Below, piece by piece: positions 33,363 through 33,698 of a stretch of DNA of 33,698 bases. The notes beneath the pieces were generated by a model. That model saw only the letters and a program-made list of their open reading frames with translations. It did not search any database and was not told where the DNA came from. Origin of the DNA: an uncultured Anaerolineae bacterium (GTDB lineage Bacteria; Chloroflexota; Anaerolineae; Aggregatilineales; UBA2796); the NCBI GenBank assembly GCA_938005675.1, contig CALKXH010000138.1:1-33698 (forward strand), given 5' to 3'. Made by a program: the position numbers and the translations under genes. Every line of letters begins with the position of its first letter. The stretch's first letter is position 1.

Positions 33363-33632
33363 ATGTCCGAGATCAAAGCCAACCCCGCCGCACTGGAATC
33401 GAGCGCCAGCGTGATCGAGTCGAGCGCCAACACCATTCAGCGCGAGCTGAGCGCCGCCAACGAGCTGCTCGCCAACCTGCGCCTCACCTTCATCGGTCAA
33501 CGCGCTGAGAGCTTCTTCCGCCAGTACGACGCCGCCTTTGCAGAGACGAACAGCCTCCTAGCGCAGCTGCACAGCCTTGCCGAGGAGCTACGTCAGAGCG
33601 CCCGCGCCCTGCGCGCCGCCGATCAAGGCTGA
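33363..33632 (+). CDS. WXG100-like (ESAT-6 family) small helical protein
   Basis: 89 residues, strongly helical, with a central turn at about 40-46 where LRLTFIGQRAESFF matches the WXG100 hairpin; the Trp is replaced by Phe (F43-I44-G45). The two flanking helices are rich in Ala, Glu, Gln, Ser and Leu. WXG100 proteins are substrates of type VII secretion or act as small partners of large toxins, usually as dimers. AAGGAT lies ten bases upstream of ATG 33363. No FtsK/SpoIIIE-type T7SS ATPase is present in the window, although the gene at the right edge is not resolved. A simple coiled-coil protein is possible. Confidence 0.75.
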   Translation: MSEIKANPAALESSASVIESSANTIQRELSAANELLANLRLTFIGQRAESFFRQYDAAFAETNSLLAQLHSLAEELRQSARALRAADQG

Positions 33633-33643
33633 CGCCCTGCGCG

Positions 33644-33698
33644 ATGTCTGAGCACGCTGCGGCTGAGCTGGTCAGCCGCCCGCCGCGCCATCAGCCAC
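33644..33698 (+). CDS. Possible start of a further gene (partial)
   Basis: ATG 33644 opens 18 codons without a stop to the right edge (MSEHAAAELVSRPPRHQP). It starts 11 bases after the WXG100-like gene and has no clear ribosome binding site, so coupling would be needed. It could be the second gene of a WXG100 operon. Too short to assign. Confidence 0.35.
   Translation, partial: MSEHAAAELVSRPPRHQP

Overview
The window reads as a GC-rich chromosomal segment of a bacterium, most probably a member of the Chloroflexota (Anaerolineae-like). This rests on inference from style: exported proteins with long Thr/Pro linkers ([12 protein letters not shown]), repeated single-pass proteins with TolB-type WSPDG propeller blades, FakA, GatC, a SecD with a low-complexity insert, and CcmC/CcmD-type genes. 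No rRNA, tRNA, CRISPR array, insertion sequence or phage module was seen. Almost all of the sequence is coding, in short, tightly packed operons.

Layout. 1-2432 (-): the start of a large membrane-anchored surface protein with three beta-sandwich-like modules, in-frame DNA repeats and a propeller; it runs off the left edge. 2740-5213 (-): a two-gene operon encoding a PrsW-type intramembrane protease fused to a cyclic-nucleotide-binding (CNB) domain, translationally coupled to a second, stand-alone CNB protein. 5414-6364 (+): CcmC plus a 51-residue CcmD-like protein. 6403-7575 (-): gatC and a REC response regulator with a degenerate GGDEF-like domain. 7745-9946 (+): a lipoprotein penicillin-binding protein, divergent from gatC across a tandem 12-bp repeat. 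9943-14339 (-): a five-gene operon for an M50 protease, an HD protein, a TyrA-like dehydrogenase, a double HAD protein and a double GNAT protein. 14438-16111 (-): FakA. 16215-18411 (-): DprA and a mannose-1-phosphate guanylyltransferase. 18634-23289 (+): three related TPR-like/TM proteins, two of them with propellers, then a PHP phosphoesterase. 23286-26574 (-): an SGNH hydrolase with an SH3-like domain, then an HExxH metalloprotease. 26745-28706 (+): a double PstS-like binding protein. 28687-29478 (-): a WecG/TagA glycosyltransferase. 29639-30055 (+): a STAS-like protein ending in a strong bidirectional terminator. 30103-32656 (-): secF and secD. 32751-33140 (-): a small exported protein. 33363-33632 (+): a WXG100-like protein, then a possible partial gene at the right edge.

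How it fits together. The dominant theme is the cell envelope: secretion (SecDF), peptidoglycan cross-linking (PBP), sugar-nucleotide and glycan synthesis (guanylyltransferase, GT26), surface and extracellular proteins (propellers, SGNH hydrolase, protease, PstS-like protein), two intramembrane proteases (PrsW and M50) and cytochrome c maturation. The most novel-looking item is the CNB-fused PrsW protease with its CNB partner, which suggests cyclic-nucleotide-gated intramembrane proteolysis. Next are the TPR-TM-propeller paralogue cluster, the double HAD protein and the double PstS-like protein without a transporter.

Several promoters with -35 and -10 boxes at 17-18 bp spacing can be read, and they help fix start codons. 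Functions rest on motif recognition by eye; no database search was run.
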